Source of the DNA: Alphaproteobacteria bacterium
Lineage (GTDB): Bacteria > Pseudomonadota > Alphaproteobacteria > UBA8366
Direction of reading: 5' to 3'
Length of the DNA: 64,000 nt
NCBI GenBank assembly: GCA_028281325.1
Contig: JANQKC010000025.1
Location: 1 to 64,000, forward strand
Shown here: positions 51,516-60,134 of the stretch, in pieces
How the letters are laid out: every line of letters begins with the position of its first letter
Numbering within the stretch: position 1 is the first letter of the stretch
Notes under the pieces: generated by a model
The model's input: only the letters and a program-made list of their open reading frames with translations
What the model was told of the DNA's origin: nothing
The model's database searches: none
Program-made: the position numbers and the translations under genes

Positions 51516-53915
51516 TCAGTCTTTGCCGTCGAGGGTGCGCAGCATGTCGCTCAGCGTGCCGAGTTTGATCGGCAGGCTCTCGGCGGTCAGGCCGTGCGGG
51601 GCAAGGGCGTCGTTGACGGCGCTGACGACGGCGGCGGGCGACCCCATATACCCGGCTTCGCCCGCGCCCTTTTGGCCGAGCGGGGTGAGCGGCGAGGGCG
51701 TGCAGTGTTCGTCCATCTGCACGTCGGGAATCTCCATCGACGATGGCAACAGATAGTCCATGAAGGTGCCGCTGAGGTGCTGGCCGGACTCGTCATACTC
51801 GAATTTCTCGTACAGCGCCGCGCCGATCCCGTGCGCGATGCCGCCGAGCAGCATCCCCTTCACGATGGCCGGGCTGATGACGGTGCCGCAGTCGTGGACG
51901 ATGAAGTAACGCGGGATCGCGACCTTGCCGGTTCCCGGGTCGACGGTGACCAGCGTGATATGCGTCTCGAAGGAGAAACAGGGATACATCTGCACCCGGC
52001 CGTCGGCGGTCGGCATCGTGCCGCCGTTCGGCACCTGCATGGTGTAGCTGGCTTGCAACCCCGGTTCCATGCCCGGCGGCATTAAATGGTATTGCCCATG
52101 GCAGATGCGAATCAGTTGCTTCCAGTCGAGTTTGGCCGCGTCGTCGTCCCGCGCGTGGATGGCGCCATCGGCGTAGACGAGATCGGCTTCGTCGCGCTCT
52201 AGGTTATGCGCCGCGATCGTCATCAGCCGTTCGCGCAGCATCTCCGCCGCCCGCTGCGCCGCGCCGCCCAGCATGATCGCCATGCGGCTGGCGACCGGGC
52301 TGTTGCCCGGCAGGCTGGAGAGCGAGTCCGAATGCACGACGCGAATGTCCGCCGGATCGATTTCCAGGATCTCGCCGACGACGGTGGCGACAAGCGTCTG
52401 ATGGCCTTGGCCCGAACTCGACGTGCAGATCAAGGCGGTGACGGTGCCGAGCCGGTCGACCTTGACCGTGCAGGATTCCATCCAGGTCGTCGTGTCGTTC
52501 TTCGGATTGAACAGCGGCTCGAACGCTGCGTTGCCGCCGCCGGGTTCCAGACAGGTCGCCACGCCGATCCCCGCGAGACTGCCTGAGCCGCGTAGGGTAT
52601 CGCGCTCGGCGATCAAGGCGTCGTAGTCGGAGAGGGCGCGGGCCTTCGCCTCGACCGTTTGATAGTCGCCGCTGTCGTATTCGGTGCCGCTGGGGATGGT
52701 GTACGGGAACTCCGCCGACTGGATGAAGTTGCGGCGGCGCAGGTCGAGCCGGTCGAGTTTCAGATAATCCGCGACCCGGTCCATCATCCGTTCGATGGCG
52801 ACATTGGTCGGGGCCTGCCCGAACCCACGAACGGCGACCTGTCCGGTCTTGTTGGTGCAGACCGAAATCGCTTCATACGCGACGCTGCCGATCTTGTACG
52901 GTCCGACGATGGACCCCACCGGCTTACCGAGTTGCAGCGGCGCGCGGCCGGGATAGGCGCCGCAATCGTCGAGCGCGCGCATCCGCATCGACCGCACGGT
53001 GCCGTCGCCGTCGAAGGCGACGTCCACGTCGAAGATGCGGTCGGGACCGTGGGCATCGCCGCCGGACATGTTCTCCAGCCGGTCTTCCAGCAACCGCACC
53101 GGACAGCCGAGCTTGCGCGCCAGATAGCCGGTCAGCACCGCATGCTTCAACCCGCGCTTCACGCCGTAGCTGCCGCCGACATCGACGTCGTAATGCACGC
53201 GGATCTGGTTGCCGGGGAGGCGCAACGCTTCGGCGATCTGGTCCGCGTATTTCGGCATCTGGACGGATGCCCAGACGTCGAGCATTTCCTGTCCCGGATC
53301 CCAGTGGGATACCACGCCGAAGGTCTCGATCGGGACGGTCGAGTTGCGGCCCCATTTGACCCGGAAATTCAGGCTGTGATCTGCGGCAGCAAAATCGTCA
53401 TCGACGCCGCCCCAGACGAACTTACGATGAAACAGGATGTTATCGCCGTGATCCGGGTGGACCAGCAACTCGGCCGAGGCGAAAGCGTCTTCCGGGTCGA
53501 CGACCGCGGGCAGGACCTCGTAGTCGACCTCGATCAACTCGATGGCATCTTCCGCGATATAGCGGTTGTCGGCCACGACCGCGGCGACCCATTCCCCGGC
53601 GTAGCGCACCACGTTCTGCGCCAGCGGCCGCCAGATGATGTTGGGCGCCTCGACGCCATGCTGTAGCGAGTTCGTCGCCTCGGCCAGTTCGTCGCCGGTC
53701 AGCACCGCGTACACGCCGTCCAGCGCGAGGGCCGCGCGCGCATCGATGGATACGATGCGGGCGCTCGCATGCGGGCTGGTCAGCAGCGCCACATGCTTCA
53801 GGTCTGGAACGCGAATGTCGGCCACATAGCGGCCGAGCCCCGCGATGAAGCGCCGGTCTTCCTTGGTGCGCCGGTTCCGGCCGACGAAACGGCCCGCGCC
53901 TGCCCGATCGGTCAT
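51516..53915 (-). CDS. xanthine dehydrogenase family large subunit (molybdopterin-binding)
   Basis: The 799-residue subunit belongs to the CoxL/XdhB class. It begins TDRAGAGRFVGRNRRTKEDR and RFIAGLGRYVADI, then has AVRGFGQAPTNVAIE in place of the CO-dehydrogenase active-site loop AYRCSF, and a catalytic Glu region GQKGAGEAGYMGSP. So it hydroxylates an aldehyde, purine-like or N-heterocyclic substrate, not CO. ATG at 53915 overlaps the small-subunit stop by four bases; a longer frame upstream is discarded. Order on the minus strand is FAD, iron-sulphur, molybdenum subunit. Confidence 0.9.
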   Translation of the reverse strand: MTDRAGAGRFVGRNRRTKEDRRFIAGLGRYVADIRVPDLKHVALLTSPHASARIVSIDARAALALDGVYAVLTGDELAEATNSLQHGVEAPNIIWRPLAQNVVRYAGEWVAAVVADNRYIAEDAIELIEVDYEVLPAVVDPEDAFASAELLVHPDHGDNILFHRKFVWGGVDDDFAAADHSLNFRVKWGRNSTVPIETFGVVSHWDPGQEMLDVWASVQMPKYADQIAEALRLPGNQIRVHYDVDVGGSYGVKRGLKHAVLTGYLARKLGCPVRLLEDRLENMSGGDAHGPDRIFDVDVAFDGDGTVRSMRMRALDDCGAYPGRAPLQLGKPVGSIVGPYKIGSVAYEAISVCTNKTGQVAVRGFGQAPTNVAIERMMDRVADYLKLDRLDLRRRNFIQSAEFPYTIPSGTEYDSGDYQTVEAKARALSDYDALIAERDTLRGSGSLAGIGVATCLEPGGGNAAFEPLFNPKNDTTTWMESCTVKVDRLGTVTALICTSSSGQGHQTLVATVVGEILEIDPADIRVVHSDSLSSLPGNSPVASRMAIMLGGAAQRAAEMLRERLMTIAAHNLERDEADLVYADGAIHARDDDAAKLDWKQLIRICHGQYHLMPPGMEPGLQASYTMQVPNGGTMPTADGRVQMYPCFSFETHITLVTVDPGTGKVAIPRYFIVHDCGTVISPAIVKGMLLGGIAHGIGAALYEKFEYDESGQHLSGTFMDYLLPSSMEIPDVQMDEHCTPSPLTPLGQKGAGEAGYMGSPAAVVSAVNDALAPHGLTAESLPIKLGTLSDMLRTLDGKD

Positions 53916-54421
53916 CGTGCCGCCTTTCCGGTGCGTTGGTTCAGCCGGTCGGCGGCAAGTTCGATGGCCTCGATGATCTGGCCGTAGCCTGTGCAGCGGC
54001 AAAGGTTGCCGCTGATCGCCTCGCGGATGTCCTCGCGCGACGGGTCCGGGTTGCGTTGCAGCAAGGCTTGCGCGGCGATCAGCATGCCCGGCGTGCAGTA
54101 GCCGCATTGCAAGGCGTGGGTTTCCCAAAAGCAATCCTGCACGAGGCTGAGGCTGCCGTCCGGGTCGGACAGCCCTTCGACCGTGGTCAGCCGTTCGCCG
54201 TTCGCCTGGACCGCCAGCATCAGGCAAGACCGGATCGGAACGTCGTTGAGAAGGACCGAGCACGCGCCGCAAACGCCATGCTCACATCCGGTATGGGTGC
54301 CGGTGAGATCGAGTTCGTCGCGCAGGAAGTCGAGCAGCGTCATGCGGGGCTCGACGTCGGCGGTGATTTGTGCGCCGTTGATCGTCATCGACACGGTCGT
54401 TTTGGGGCGGGAGTCAGTCAT
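53912..54421 (-). CDS. xanthine dehydrogenase family [2Fe-2S] subunit
   Basis: The 169-residue protein has the plant-type [2Fe-2S] motif THTGCEHGVCGACSV and the second cluster motif with LQCGYCTPGML and NLCRCTGY, as in CoxS/XdhC. It carries electrons from the molybdenum site to the FAD subunit. It overlaps both neighbours by a few bases, so the three subunits are co-translated. Length is normal. Confidence 0.93.
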   Translation of the reverse strand: MTDSRPKTTVSMTINGAQITADVEPRMTLLDFLRDELDLTGTHTGCEHGVCGACSVLLNDVPIRSCLMLAVQANGERLTTVEGLSDPDGSLSLVQDCFWETHALQCGYCTPGMLIAAQALLQRNPDPSREDIREAISGNLCRCTGYGQIIEAIELAADRLNQRTGKAAR

Positions 54422-55295
54422 CGGCGGCTGCGTCCTCCGTGGCCTCCAGGATGGCGCGTTTCACCAGGGTTTTCGCGATATGGATGCGCGCCGTACCGGA
54501 AGCGTGCAGGTCGGCTTCCGGTTCCAGAACGCTTTCGAGCGAGGGCAGCAGAGGATCGACAACGGCCGCCGTCGGTTCTTGGCCGACCAGCCCGTCCTCG
54601 ACGGCCGTAAGCCGGATCGGTGCGGGCGTTGCGTTTGCGACCGCAACCGCGGCGCGGCGACAGATGCCATCGTCGTCGATCGCGACCTGGGCGGCGGCGG
54701 CGACGATCGCGAAATCGCTCTGCCGCGAGCTGACTTCTTGAAATCCGGTGCCGACGCGACCGTCGGCGGCCCAGATCGGGAAGGAAACCGCGGTGAGGAT
54801 TTCATTCTCCTCTCTTGCGGTCGTCATGGGGCCGAGGATGAAATCGGACGCCGCGAGATCGCGCTGTCCTTGCGCGCTCGTCAGGGTGATCTTTGCGCCC
54901 AACGTCACGGCGGTCAGGCATATCTCCGCCGACGGGTCTGCGTGCGCCAAGCTTCCGCCGATGGTGCCACGGTTGCGCGTCTGGTCATGCCCGACGAAAC
55001 GCAGCGCCTTCCTCAGGAGGGGAAGCCGCCCGGAAACGACCGGTGATGTTTCGGCATCGGTTTGGCGTGTGCACGCGCCGATCGTGACGCCGCCGTCTTG
55101 TTCGACGACGCCGCTCAACGTCTCGATCTTGTTGATGTCGATAACCAATCCGGGCCGGACCAACCGCATCGCCAACATCGGCATCAACGACTGTCCCCCC
55201 GCGATGATCTGCGGGTCGTCCGCCGCGCGCGATAGATGCTCGCAGGCCTCGTCGAGGCTGGACGGCTGGACAAAGTCGAAGGCGGCGGCCTTCAT
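54414..55295 (-). CDS. xanthine dehydrogenase family FAD-binding subunit
   Basis: The 293-residue protein has the FAD-binding motif AGGQSLMPMLAMRL near residue 37 and the second, TIGGSLAHADPSAE near residue 112, as in CoxM. It is the first gene of the operon. Divergent to it, across 133 bp, lies a TauD-like dioxygenase gene, so a shared promoter region is likely. Confidence 0.92.
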   Translation of the reverse strand: MKAAAFDFVQPSSLDEACEHLSRAADDPQIIAGGQSLMPMLAMRLVRPGLVIDINKIETLSGVVEQDGGVTIGACTRQTDAETSPVVSGRLPLLRKALRFVGHDQTRNRGTIGGSLAHADPSAEICLTAVTLGAKITLTSAQGQRDLAASDFILGPMTTAREENEILTAVSFPIWAADGRVGTGFQEVSSRQSDFAIVAAAAQVAIDDDGICRRAAVAVANATPAPIRLTAVEDGLVGQEPTAAVVDPLLPSLESVLEPEADLHASGTARIHIAKTLVKRAILEATEDAAADD

Positions 55296-55428
55296 CGGTC
55301 ACACTCCCAAGGATTGCCGGATCGCATAGAGGGGCTTCTGCAGGCGAGAACTTTCCCATTATACTATTGTGTGTTCGGTCACCAACAGTCCTACCCTGTC
55401 CTTTGCAACCGTAGAGGCGAACCGACTC

Positions 55429-56499
55429 ATGACACAGCAGCATCACGTACCCGCCAAGCCTTTCGAATCCGTCCAGGATCCGGCGGGATGGACCGCGTCG
55501 GACATGGCGGCGAGCGGCGAATTTCTTTTCCATCTTGATCCGGCGCATATCGTGGAATTGGATGCGGCCGTCAGGGCGCTGCAGGATAACGCCACGCCGA
55601 TCATGGAGATCACACGAGAGCGGTTTCCGTTGGATACCTTGGCTGACGCATTGCGGACGGTCCGGTCGGACATCACCGACGGGCGCGGATTCGTGCAAAT
55701 CCGCGGATTTCCGGTCGATCGGTATACCAACGAACAATCGGCGATCGCTTTCTGGGGCATCGGCATGCATCTTGGCGACGGTGTTTTCTCCCAGAACAAG
55801 AAGGGCCATGTGCTTGGCCATATCACCGATATCGGTGAGACTGTTCACAACCGGAGCCAGCGCGGACCGTATTCCAGCGACACGATCCCGTACCATGTCG
55901 ACTGTTGCGACATCGTCGGGCTGTTGTGTCTGCACACCGCGCGATCCGGGGGCGAAAGCAGCCTGGCCAGTTCGGTGACGGTCCATAACGAAATGCTCCA
56001 ACGGCGGCCCGATCTGGTGCGGGTGCTGGCGGAACCCTACTACCGCGACCGGCGGGACGAGGTGCCGTCCGGCATGCCCCCTTGGTACAGTTTGGCCGTG
56101 TTCCACTATCACCAGGGATATCTCAGCACCAGCATCGAACCGACCTATATGGGATCGGCGCACCGGTTGGACGGAATCCCGGAGATGAGCCCGGAACAGA
56201 AGGAAGCGCTCGCTTTGGTACAGGAGATTGCGGACGAGCAGCGGCTTGATATCGCTTTCGAGCCGGGCGATATGCAGTTCATCAACAATTACGTCATCAT
56301 GCACACGCGGCAGGGGTTCGACGACGACCCGGACCCGGCGCGTCGCCGTCACCTGCTGCGGCTTTGGCTTAAGAACAAGGGAAACCGGCCCTTGCCGGAA
56401 GCGTATTTCGCGCGCCACGGGGAGCCGAACGAGGTGGATTGGCCCGGCGGCATCGTCGGTCCCGATACGGTGCTGAATGCGCCGCTGACGCCGCGCTGA
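55429..56499 (+). CDS. TauD/TfdA family 2-oxoglutarate-type dioxygenase (paralogue 1)
   Basis: The 356-residue non-haem iron oxygenase has the HxD iron motif in PYHVDCCDIVGLLCL and the distal His in MHTRQGF, then RRRHLLRLWL, whose Arg may bind the 2-oxo acid. It is clearly related to the product of 59043-60131, which shares QNKKGHVLGH/QNGKGHVLGH, CDIVGL and LRLWL blocks. ATG at 55429 is used; an upstream extension lacks family features. Substrate unknown. It sits divergent from the molybdenum hydroxylase operon. Confidence 0.88.
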   Translation: MTQQHHVPAKPFESVQDPAGWTASDMAASGEFLFHLDPAHIVELDAAVRALQDNATPIMEITRERFPLDTLADALRTVRSDITDGRGFVQIRGFPVDRYTNEQSAIAFWGIGMHLGDGVFSQNKKGHVLGHITDIGETVHNRSQRGPYSSDTIPYHVDCCDIVGLLCLHTARSGGESSLASSVTVHNEMLQRRPDLVRVLAEPYYRDRRDEVPSGMPPWYSLAVFHYHQGYLSTSIEPTYMGSAHRLDGIPEMSPEQKEALALVQEIADEQRLDIAFEPGDMQFINNYVIMHTRQGFDDDPDPARRRHLLRLWLKNKGNRPLPEAYFARHGEPNEVDWPGGIVGPDTVLNAPLTPR

Positions 56500-56513
56500 G
56501 GATAACCTGGCGT

Positions 56514-57326
56514 CTAACCGCCCTTGTTGGCTTTCTCGGCCTCGTCCCAATTGAACAGAAGCGGCTGTTTGTCGAGAAACCGGCCGACGGCGTCCGCATG
56601 AAACTGGGAGTCATACGCGACCGCCTGGCCGAACGCTTCGAGTTCGCCGAGGCCACGGAAGTCCTGGTTGAAGGACTGGTTGAGAATGTTTTTCGAGATG
56701 CCGATGGCGTCGCGTGACGAATGGCGGAACCGCTCGGCGAGCTTGACGGCTTCGTCCATCAGTCGGTCGGGTTCGTAAATCTCGTAGACGATGCCCAAAT
56801 CCTTGGCCTCTTCGGGGCCGAAGGAGCGGGCCGAGAAGATCAGCTCTTTCGCCTTTTGCAGGCCGACGATGCGCGGCAATAGGAATAAACCGCCGACGTC
56901 GGGCACCAATCCGATCCGCCCGAACACCTCGCAGAACCGTGCCCGGGTCGAGGCCAGGACAAAGTCGCCAGCCAGCGCGATATTCATGCCCGCGCCGTAG
57001 GCCGCGCCATCCACCGCGGTGATCACCGGCAGTTCCAGGCTGACCAGTTCGTAGAGCCAGACATAGATATTCTGGATGCGGCGGCGTGTTTCCGCTGGCG
57101 TGGCTTTATCCTCGGATAGCCCTTGCAGGTCACCGCCCGCGCAGAACGCGCCGCCGGCGCCGGTGATGATCGCGGCGAAAAGCGATTTATCGTTCCGCAT
57201 TTCAAGGACTACCCGAGAGAGTTCGTCGCGCATGGTTATATCAAGCGCGTTCCGCTTGTCCGGCCGGTTCATCGTGACATAGGCAATTCCGTCGCGGGTC
57301 TCGTAGGTAAGCGACTCGAAATTCAT
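56514..57326 (-). CDS. enoyl-CoA hydratase/isomerase family protein
   Basis: The 270-residue protein has the crotonase features MNRPDKRNALD, the oxyanion pieces GAGGAFCAGGDLQGL and AAYGAGMNIALAGDFVLAS, and GLVPDVGG with the acid typical of this family. ATG at 57326 is chosen; the upstream open frame has no such features. It would hydrate or isomerise an acyl-CoA. It is flanked by a TauD gene and secreted-protein genes; with the nearby CaiB transferase it suggests a CoA-dependent breakdown route. Confidence 0.9.
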   Translation of the reverse strand: MNFESLTYETRDGIAYVTMNRPDKRNALDITMRDELSRVVLEMRNDKSLFAAIITGAGGAFCAGGDLQGLSEDKATPAETRRRIQNIYVWLYELVSLELPVITAVDGAAYGAGMNIALAGDFVLASTRARFCEVFGRIGLVPDVGGLFLLPRIVGLQKAKELIFSARSFGPEEAKDLGIVYEIYEPDRLMDEAVKLAERFRHSSRDAIGISKNILNQSFNQDFRGLGELEAFGQAVAYDSQFHADAVGRFLDKQPLLFNWDEAEKANKGG

Positions 57327-57472
57327 AAGGGCCCCCCGGTTGTCTATTGGATCGATACGGATCGCGCCGAGCGCGATGCGGCGCACGATATCATGGGAAG
57401 CCTTCGAGATAGAAACAGAAGAGGGAGCAACTCGGTTTCCGAGCACTCTTCTTATGCCGCACGCAATCGAAA

Positions 57473-57495
57473 ACGGCCGCCACAAGGGCGGCCGT
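57473..57495 (-). terminator. terminator of the Arg-rich secreted protein gene 1
   Basis: CGGCCGCC and GGCGGCCG pair around five bases, extended by an A-T pair; TTTTC follows on the minus strand. It is 40 bp past the stop at 57534. Confidence 0.7.
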
Positions 57496-57533
57496 CCGTC
57501 GATAGGATCTTCAGTAACAGAACATGGAACGGT

Positions 57534-57995
57534 CTAATCGTCGCTTCGCGGCGGTGCCCCGCCGCTATCGTCCCCGCCGCCGCCGGAGATGCCGCCCGCT
57601 TGGTTGAGCCAGAACGACCGGCGCGCCTCGCGGCACGACGCCCGTGAGCCGCCTCTGGCGCGGCAATCGTCGAAAATGTTACGCGCCTGTCCGCGAAGAT
57701 CACGCATTTCACGATGCGCTTCACGGAAGCAAACGCGCCGGTTCGGCTTTTCGGCAATCGCGCGGCAGGTTTCCCGCAAATCACTTCGGATGGACCGTCG
57801 TGCGTTGCGCGCCTCGTCGCGGGAAATGGCGGCAACCGTGATGACCGTCGCGTGGGACGGCGCCGCAGCGGCGACGGTCATACCCTCAACGGCTTTGGCG
57901 GTACCCGTCGTCGGCGCGAGCATCGTCGCCGTGAACAGCGCAGCCGCCACCGATAGCGCGGCCTTGGGGGGAAGGCGGAATAAACTCAAACGCAT
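57534..57995 (-). CDS. secreted Arg-rich protein (paralogue 1)
   Basis: The 153-residue product has a signal peptide (LSVAAALFTATMLAPTTGTA) and an Ala-rich linker, then a strongly basic region with four Cys (in RETCRA, RVCFRE, FDDCRA, ASCREA) that could form two disulphides, and a glycine-rich tail ending PPRSDD. I do not recognise a family. The next gene to the right on the same strand has the same design and identical last six residues. Each gene has its own terminator and a conserved upstream motif at the same distance. Confidence 0.7.
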   Translation of the reverse strand: MRLSLFRLPPKAALSVAAALFTATMLAPTTGTAKAVEGMTVAAAAPSHATVITVAAISRDEARNARRSIRSDLRETCRAIAEKPNRRVCFREAHREMRDLRGQARNIFDDCRARGGSRASCREARRSFWLNQAGGISGGGGDDSGGAPPRSDD

Positions 57996-58084
57996 GGTGT
58001 CGTCTCTCCCTTTGTTGCAGTCCCACCCCGTTGCGCGGGCCCGGAAATGCGGGTTGCACAGGACTGTGGAAGGAGCGTGGCAGG

Positions 58085-58118
58085 CAAGTCTTAATGCGCC
58101 GTTAATTCTTCCTAAAAT
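58085..58118 (-). promoter_or_regulatory. conserved upstream motif, copy 1
   Basis: Beginning 90 bp upstream of the start at 57995, CAAGTCTTAATG, then GTTA and TTCCTAA recur at 58944-58974 upstream of the paralogous gene at 58853, where they start 91 bp from the start. Common spacing suggests a shared promoter or regulator site. Confidence 0.5.
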
Positions 58119-58203
58119 GCGTTAAGATATTTGCCTAAACTGTTATAATAATTACAAATTTTTGAGAAAGCGACTTATGGCAACAACGAGGGCTGGGAAT
58201 CGA

Positions 58204-58231
58204 AAAACGGCCGCCCGAAGGCGGCCGTTTA
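58204..58231 (-). terminator. terminator of the Arg-rich secreted protein gene 2
   Basis: ACGGCCGCC and GGCGGCCGT are exact complements around CGAA; on the minus strand TTTTTCG follows. It lies 25 bp past the stop at 58257 and is nearly the same in sequence as the terminator at 57473. Confidence 0.8.
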
Positions 58232-58256
58232 ACCGTTAGCGTTGTGCGTGACCGGG

Positions 58257-58853
58257 TCAGTCGTCGCTGCGCGGCGGCACGCCCGTGTCGCCACCGGGGT
58301 CGGTATCCCCGCCGCCGCCAAGGGCTTCGCGAAGCCGGTCACGGGCTTCGTCCCGGGCATTCCTGTAGTCCTCCCGCGCATCGCCGCGCGCTTCCCGGAA
58401 CTGATTGCGGGCCTGTTGCCGGGCGTCCCGCAATTGGTCGCGCGCGTTCCGAACCTGGTCCCGGAATGCTTCGCGGGCGCTTCGCGGATCGTCCCGCCGG
58501 CCGTCCCGGAAAGAACGACGCGCATCGCGAACCGACCGGCGGAAATCCCGTGCCGCACTCCGGGCGGCCTGACGACGGTCGCGTTGCGCATCGCGGGTGG
58601 CCCGCCGGAAATCTCGGCGTGCGTTCCGCCGTTCCCGTTGGAACTGCCGGCGCGCCTGTCGACGGTCCCGTGGCGAGAGCACGGCCACTTGGACCGCGTC
58701 GACCGGGCTTGCCGTTGCGACCTTCATTTGCGGTTCGATACCGCTAACGGCCTTCGCGTCGGCATGTCCGGGTGTCACAAATGCTGCCGCGAATAATGCC
58801 GCGGCGGCGATGGCCGCCCGTGTCGGCGACCCTCCCGATGTTGAAGTACGCAT
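58257..58853 (-). CDS. secreted polyampholytic Arg-rich protein (paralogue 2)
   Basis: The 198-residue product has a signal peptide (AAIAAAALFAAAFVTPGHADA) and then about 110 residues made almost only of Arg, Asp, Ala, Gln and Phe, in a loose seven-to-eight residue rhythm such as RDARRSFRDGRR and RDQVRNARDQLRDARQQA, predicted long helix. The tail is Gly/Asp/Pro-rich and ends PPRSDD like its neighbour. No Cys. Function unknown; a surface- or DNA/polyphosphate-binding rod is one idea. Codon content of the repeated region is GC-rich as in neighbours. Confidence 0.7.
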   Translation of the reverse strand: MRTSTSGGSPTRAAIAAAALFAAAFVTPGHADAKAVSGIEPQMKVATASPVDAVQVAVLSPRDRRQARRQFQRERRNARRDFRRATRDAQRDRRQAARSAARDFRRSVRDARRSFRDGRRDDPRSAREAFRDQVRNARDQLRDARQQARNQFREARGDAREDYRNARDEARDRLREALGGGGDTDPGGDTGVPPRSDD

Positions 58854-58943
58854 GATGCAATCTCTCCCTCATTGCACTGTCCCCATACCGGTGCGCGATC
58901 AACGCGCCGGCCTACAACTGGTCAGTGAGGTGAGCGTTGCACC

Positions 58944-58974
58944 CAATTCTTAATGAAGTGTTAGCATCTCCTAA
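58944..58974 (-). promoter_or_regulatory. conserved upstream motif, copy 2
   Basis: CAATTCTTAATG, then GTTA and CTCCTAA, match the motif at 58085-58118 in the same order and spacing, 91 bp before the start at 58853. The copy also has a small dyad GTTAG/CTAAC. Confidence 0.5.
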
Positions 58975-59042
58975 CGCTGTCTTAATTCTCATAACCGTCG
59001 GAATTCAAAAAGAAATTCTTCAGGAATATGATGCTAAACGGA

Positions 59043-60131
59043 TCAGACGGGGGTCAGCGGCGCGTTCAGTCGCACGCCGGGCGTCATGATGCCGCCGCGG
59101 TTGCCCGGTTCGACGCCGCCGTAGCGGGCCGCGAACCAGGACGGCAGGGGACGGCCGTCGGGCGGGCACAACCACAATCGTAGTAGATGCCGTTTGCGGT
59201 TGGGTTCTTCCCAATCCACATAGTCGGTTCGATCATGCAGAATTTGGTGGTTGTGCAGGAATTGCAGGTCGCCCGGCTCGAAATCCATGTTGAGATGAAC
59301 CTCGTCCTCTTCGGCGATCGCGTCGAATAGGTCTAATGCCTCGATCTGCCGTTCGGTCAGCGGGTCTACGTCGTCGAAGCGTTGGGCGGATTCGATATAA
59401 CGGCGGATGTAGTAGCAGGTCAGCCGCCCTTCGAACCAACTCATGATAGGGACGGTGAAATACGGGTCCATTCCCGCCGGCACCTCGCCCCGCCGGTCCA
59501 CCTTGAAGGGCTGGAACAGTTCCGACGTGAGATCCGGATCGCGGGACAGCATCTCGTTAAAGAGCGTCGTCGAGCTGATGATACTGCTGAGGCCGCCGCT
59601 GCGTGCTTTCTTCAGGCACATCAGCCCGACGATATCGCAGGAATCGGCGTGATAGAATTGCCGCCGGTGGGTCTGATAGGTTCGGGCGTTCGGGTCGTCG
59701 ACGTCGTATCCAAGGTCCCGGACGTGGCCCAGTACGTGACCCTTGCCGTTTTGCGAGACCGCCTTGCCGAGATAGCTGCCCAAGCCCCAGAAGATCGTGG
59801 CGGCATCGGCAACCGGTCGATCTTCCATCGAGATGCCGCGGATCAGAACGAAGCCGCGCCCGGACAGCAGTTCCCGCCGGATGCCGTCCAGGGCGGTGCC
59901 AAGGGTTGGGAGTCGGAAGGTCTCCCGCGTCACCTGGATCAAATCGGTTTCTTGCTGGCGGAATGCGGCAAGCGCGGCTTCGATCTCCGCAAGTTCGTCG
60001 GCATTGAGCCGGTAAATCCAAGGCGTGTCCTTCGCAAAGTCGCGACCGTACCAGGCGGCGGGGCCGGTGATGGGCCCGGGCGGCAGGGGATTCGGGGCGG
60101 CGGCGTTCGGTTGCGATGCGGTGTGGGCCAT
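59043..60131 (-). CDS. TauD/TfdA family 2-oxoglutarate-type dioxygenase (paralogue 2)
   Basis: The 362-residue protein has the iron motif FYHADSCDIVGLMCL, a distal His in QILHDRTDYVDW and the KRHLLRLWL block. The first 25 residues are Pro/Ala-rich and probably disordered. It is a paralogue of the product of 55429-56499. The gene starts three bases after the CaiB-type transferase stop, in one operon. Substrate unknown; the pairing of oxygenase and CoA-transferase suggests breakdown of a carboxylic acid. Confidence 0.88.
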   Translation of the reverse strand: MAHTASQPNAAAPNPLPPGPITGPAAWYGRDFAKDTPWIYRLNADELAEIEAALAAFRQQETDLIQVTRETFRLPTLGTALDGIRRELLSGRGFVLIRGISMEDRPVADAATIFWGLGSYLGKAVSQNGKGHVLGHVRDLGYDVDDPNARTYQTHRRQFYHADSCDIVGLMCLKKARSGGLSSIISSTTLFNEMLSRDPDLTSELFQPFKVDRRGEVPAGMDPYFTVPIMSWFEGRLTCYYIRRYIESAQRFDDVDPLTERQIEALDLFDAIAEEDEVHLNMDFEPGDLQFLHNHQILHDRTDYVDWEEPNRKRHLLRLWLCPPDGRPLPSWFAARYGGVEPGNRGGIMTPGVRLNAPLTPV

Positions 60132-60134
60132 GTT

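Noticed and set aside
51516-55295. Carbon monoxide dehydrogenase (CoxLMS)
   Set aside because: The large subunit lacks the AYRCSF loop of true CO dehydrogenase and has an AVRGFGQ-type loop instead; another substrate is likely.
58300-58680. Tandem DNA repeats or CRISPR-like array
   Set aside because: The repetitive look comes from Arg/Asp-rich codons in a signal-peptide-bearing protein; units vary in length and sequence and there are no spacers.
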